Source of the DNA: Flavobacteriaceae bacterium
Lineage (GTDB): Bacteria; Bacteroidota; Bacteroidia; Flavobacteriales; Flavobacteriaceae
DNA: 64,000 bases
NCBI GenBank assembly: GCA_018402135.1
Contig: JAGYJF010000006.1
Span: forward strand, 96,921-160,920
Direction: 5' to 3'
In this document: piece by piece, positions 62,411 through 64,000 of the stretch
How the letters are laid out: each line of letters begins with the position of its first letter
Numbering within the stretch: position 1 is the stretch's first letter
The notes under the pieces: generated by a model
What the model was told of the DNA's origin: nothing
What the model saw: only the letters and a program-made list of their open reading frames with translations
Database searches by the model: none
Translations under genes and position numbers: made by a program

Positions 62411-63010
62411 ATTATAATTTCGGGACGTTACCCCCAACTTTTAAAAAGTTGCGGGTCGTGCTTTCCGCTATATCTTTTTATTTTTTTTAAAATAAAAAGT
62501 ATGCCGCTTCAATCACTAACCCACAAAAAAATCCAACTCTATTAAGTATCGGATTTTCTAAGTGAAATGTGTTTATTATTTGGCTAAAAGTCTTGCTTAA
62601 TTTTTCAAAGACATCAGACTATTGTATTGAAAATTATGTAAAAACTAACGGTTTATGTCTACAACGTTAGCTTTAAGTTTACCCCATAACCTTTATGTAA
62701 ACCTATCGTGTCATCAAAAAAAAGCATTTAGTACTATAATGATTAAAGCAAGGAATAAAATTTTTATCTTAAGATAATTAAGTATAGCAAATACAAAATT
62801 TTTAATTAGATGAATATTCTCGAACGACCTCGGATTTTATGTTATTATAATTGGAATAATAGCTGCGAAGATTAGCATTAGATTGCTGCCTAACCTAATT
62901 CATCATGAATAAATCAGAATAGCTATTAAAATAAACTACTACATTACAATTATTTAATCTTAAGTATAATAAGCTTAAAATATTTATAAATAAATGATTA
63001 CCAATACAAT
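62411..63010. other. 600-bp gene-free region
   Basis: No open frame with coding character on either strand. The first 100 bp hold a strongly structured element (62421-62511). Further on there is only a small inverted repeat CTAACG / CGTTAG (62645-62670, 14-nt loop). The rest is plain AT-rich sequence. It marks a change from core genes to unrecognised genes. Confidence 0.75.
62425..62504. repeat. double stem-loop element, possible dispersed repeat or structured RNA
   Basis: Hairpin 1 (62425-62459): ACG..ACCC..CAACTTTT pairs with AAAAGTTG..GGGT..CGT, with a mismatch and a TT bulge. Hairpin 2 (62474-62499): CTTTTTATTTT / AAAATAAAAAG, 11 bp, TTTT loop. The sequence CGGGTCGTGCTTTCCGCT lies between them. 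Similar CGGGTCGGGCTTTCCGC-type blocks are, from memory, scattered in flavobacterial genomes. Confidence 0.55.
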
Positions 63011-63700
63011 TTAATAATACTTGATCTTTACATTAAAATTTGTGGAATTAGGTTCATTATGAACTTCGGTAATAAAACCCCTAGTTTTGTTGCGCCATCC
63101 TTGTTCGTTTTGTCTGGTTATATTTTTATTTTGGTAGGTTTTTCTATTGAGCGCAGTTTGAAGTCTAACAATATCACCTACTTGAGGTTCTAGATTTTTT
63201 AATGTGGCAGTTTCACCTTCATAAAATTGTCTGTAAATAATCTCTATAACGTCTCTATTTTCATAAGTGCCTTCATTATTTTTTGAACCAACAAATAGCC
63301 AACCCTCAAAACCTTCAGTATTTGCGGATTTTAACTTTTCTATTGCTAATGGTATATAGTCTTTTTTATCAATGCCCCAATCATTAGTTAAATAGGATAT
63401 ATAGCCTTCGTTTGAATTTTCAGATTCAATGTGATTCCAATACTCTATTGGTCTCAGGCTATTTTTTAACTCTTCATGAGTATTTCGTAATTCCTCATAA
63501 GTATCTTCGAGCTTTATATAAGTTTCAGAGTTTTTAATAGTCAATTCCGATATTTCTTCATCTTTTTCTTTTTTAGCTTTTTCTGAAAAATTCACGTAGA
63601 CTAAAAAAATTATTATAAGACCAATAATTCCATAAAACAACAATCTGTTGGTTTTATCTTTTTTCTCTATTTCTATTATTTTATCATCAATTCGTTTCAT
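63011..63700 (-). CDS. unrecognised membrane-anchored coiled-coil protein
   Basis: This is a 229-aa protein from ATG 63700; a start at 63784 would overlap the neighbouring gene. A short basic N-terminus (MKRIDDKIIEIEKKDKTN) precedes one membrane helix (LLFYGIIGLIIIFLVYVNF, about residues 20-38) and a coiled coil (about 40-86, heptads in LEDTYEELRNTHEELKNS). The C-terminal domain (about 90-229) includes NDWGIDKKDYIPLAIEKL and PQVGDIVRLQTALNRKTY, with an SH3-like look. I do not recognise a family. It forms an operon with the 95-aa gene (10 bp gap). Confidence 0.7.
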   Translation of the reverse strand: MKRIDDKIIEIEKKDKTNRLLFYGIIGLIIIFLVYVNFSEKAKKEKDEEISELTIKNSETYIKLEDTYEELRNTHEELKNSLRPIEYWNHIESENSNEGYISYLTNDWGIDKKDYIPLAIEKLKSANTEGFEGWLFVGSKNNEGTYENRDVIEIIYRQFYEGETATLKNLEPQVGDIVRLQTALNRKTYQNKNITRQNEQGWRNKTRGFITEVHNEPNSTNFNVKIKYY

Positions 63701-63710
63701 GTTATCGATT

Positions 63711-63998
63711 TTATATGGCAATATAATTATAAAATTCAGTGTTAAAATCTTCAATATCTTTGTTTGAAAGCTTATTGACAACACGCGTTAAACGTTCCCG
63801 TTTTAATTTTAATAGTTCAATAAGGTCAATGTTGCGAAGGCGTTTTCGCATAGAGCCATAAAGCCGAACCGACAACAAGTTTATTGACAAGCAACCAATA
63901 ATGGCATAAAGTGGTTCAATAGTTAAAAGCTCAGAATTTTTAAATGTATAGGCAAGAACTGAAAGGAGGATGCTAACAACGCCTGTTATAATTGTCAT
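63711..63998 (-). CDS. small membrane protein of unknown function, start uncertain at right edge
   Basis: This is at least 95 aa; the ATG at 63998 lies 2 bases from the window end, so the true start may be beyond it. Two hydrophobic stretches (IITGVVSILLSVLAYTF and EPLYAIIGCLSINLLSVRLY) precede a basic helix (SMRKRLRNIDLIELLKLKRE). No family recognised. It sits directly upstream of the coiled-coil protein gene. Confidence 0.6.
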   Translation of the reverse strand: MTIITGVVSILLSVLAYTFKNSELLTIEPLYAIIGCLSINLLSVRLYGSMRKRLRNIDLIELLKLKRERLTRVVNKLSNKDIEDFNTEFYNYIAI

Positions 63999-64000
63999 TT

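Noticed and set aside
62421..62520. Integron attC site in the structured element
   Set aside because: GTTACCC does not match the GTTRRRY core, there is no gene cassette array and no integrase in the window.
62640..62675. Insertion-sequence end at the CTAACG/CGTTAG repeat
   Set aside because: The repeat is only 6 bp, there is no target duplication or transposase remnant nearby.
1..64000. CRISPR arrays, toxin-antitoxin pairs, restriction systems, phage genes
   Set aside because: Looked for by eye on both strands; no direct-repeat arrays and no such protein motifs were seen.

Overview
The window reads as a contiguous chromosomal piece of a marine-type member of the Flavobacteriaceae (Bacteroidota). 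The evidence is AT-rich DNA, many promoters of the Bacteroidota type (TTTG/TTG, about 19 nt, TAnnTTTG), secreted proteins with type IX secretion (T9SS) C-terminal tails, a TonB-dependent receptor, a split transketolase, a zeaxanthin/saproxanthin-type carotenoid gene set and family-typical gene orders. Almost everything is core metabolism, envelope biogenesis or pigment. I see no rRNA, CRISPR array, transposase, integrase, phage gene or clearly broken gene.

Layout. 1-5858 (-) is a tightly overlapping membrane operon (SpoIIM-like, a multi-pass protein, DUF4129, DUF4350, MoxR ATPase, DUF58) with a divergent RDD gene (5892-6617). 6667-12511 holds a TRIC-type channel, cyclophilin, Nudix hydrolase, acyltransferase, an ECF sigma factor with a membrane partner, TonB, a thioredoxin-fold protein and CsaA. 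12514-28512 carries an M14 carboxypeptidase, DUF3276, an ABC exporter, leucine dehydrogenase, nusB, a DUF1573 lipoprotein, yajC, pepT, pyrD, a LysE exporter, HMG-CoA lyase, a FecA-like receptor and guaB. 28526-35303 has a secreted GH16 glucanase, the first carotenoid cluster (crtD-cruF-crtY) and a secreted T9SS protein. 35526-43922 has three SurA-like genes plus a second MoxR, aconitase and a TlpA-like protein. 43919-47677 (-) is the second carotenoid cluster (carH-like regulator-crtI-crtB-crtZ). Then come tRNA-Lys and tRNA-Leu, aroK, a phosphoribosyltransferase/methyltransferase/S4 operon, an FKBP lipoprotein, transketolase, tgt, an LptF/G permease, an EamA transporter, accA, dnaB, an AI-2E family permease and a 419-aa protein of unknown function. 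The right end (62411-64000) is different: 600 bp without genes, including a strongly structured element, followed by two unrecognised membrane-protein genes.

How the genes work together. The two carotenoid clusters, about 10 kb apart on opposite strands, together encode phytoene synthase, phytoene desaturase, lycopene cyclase, a beta-ring hydroxylase, a CruF hydratase and a CrtD desaturase. This set predicts a monocyclic 3-hydroxy, 1'-hydroxy, 3',4'-didehydro carotenoid (saproxanthin type; myxol would need a further hydroxylase). GGPP synthase is not in the window. The regulator at the head of crtI-crtB-crtZ has the cobalamin-photoreceptor signature of CarH (W-x9-EH and E-x-H-x2-G), so light control through vitamin B12 is plausible; the residue after the Trp is Gln rather than the His known from Thermus CarH.

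The most interesting leads are that regulator and its candidate operators, a queuine tRNA-ribosyltransferase lacking its three zinc cysteines, an acyltransferase with altered catalytic motifs, a protein family often labelled asparagine synthetase without the expected domains, and the structured element near 62.45 kb. I did not find a clearly new multi-gene defence or mobile system. All family assignments are by reading; no database search was run.
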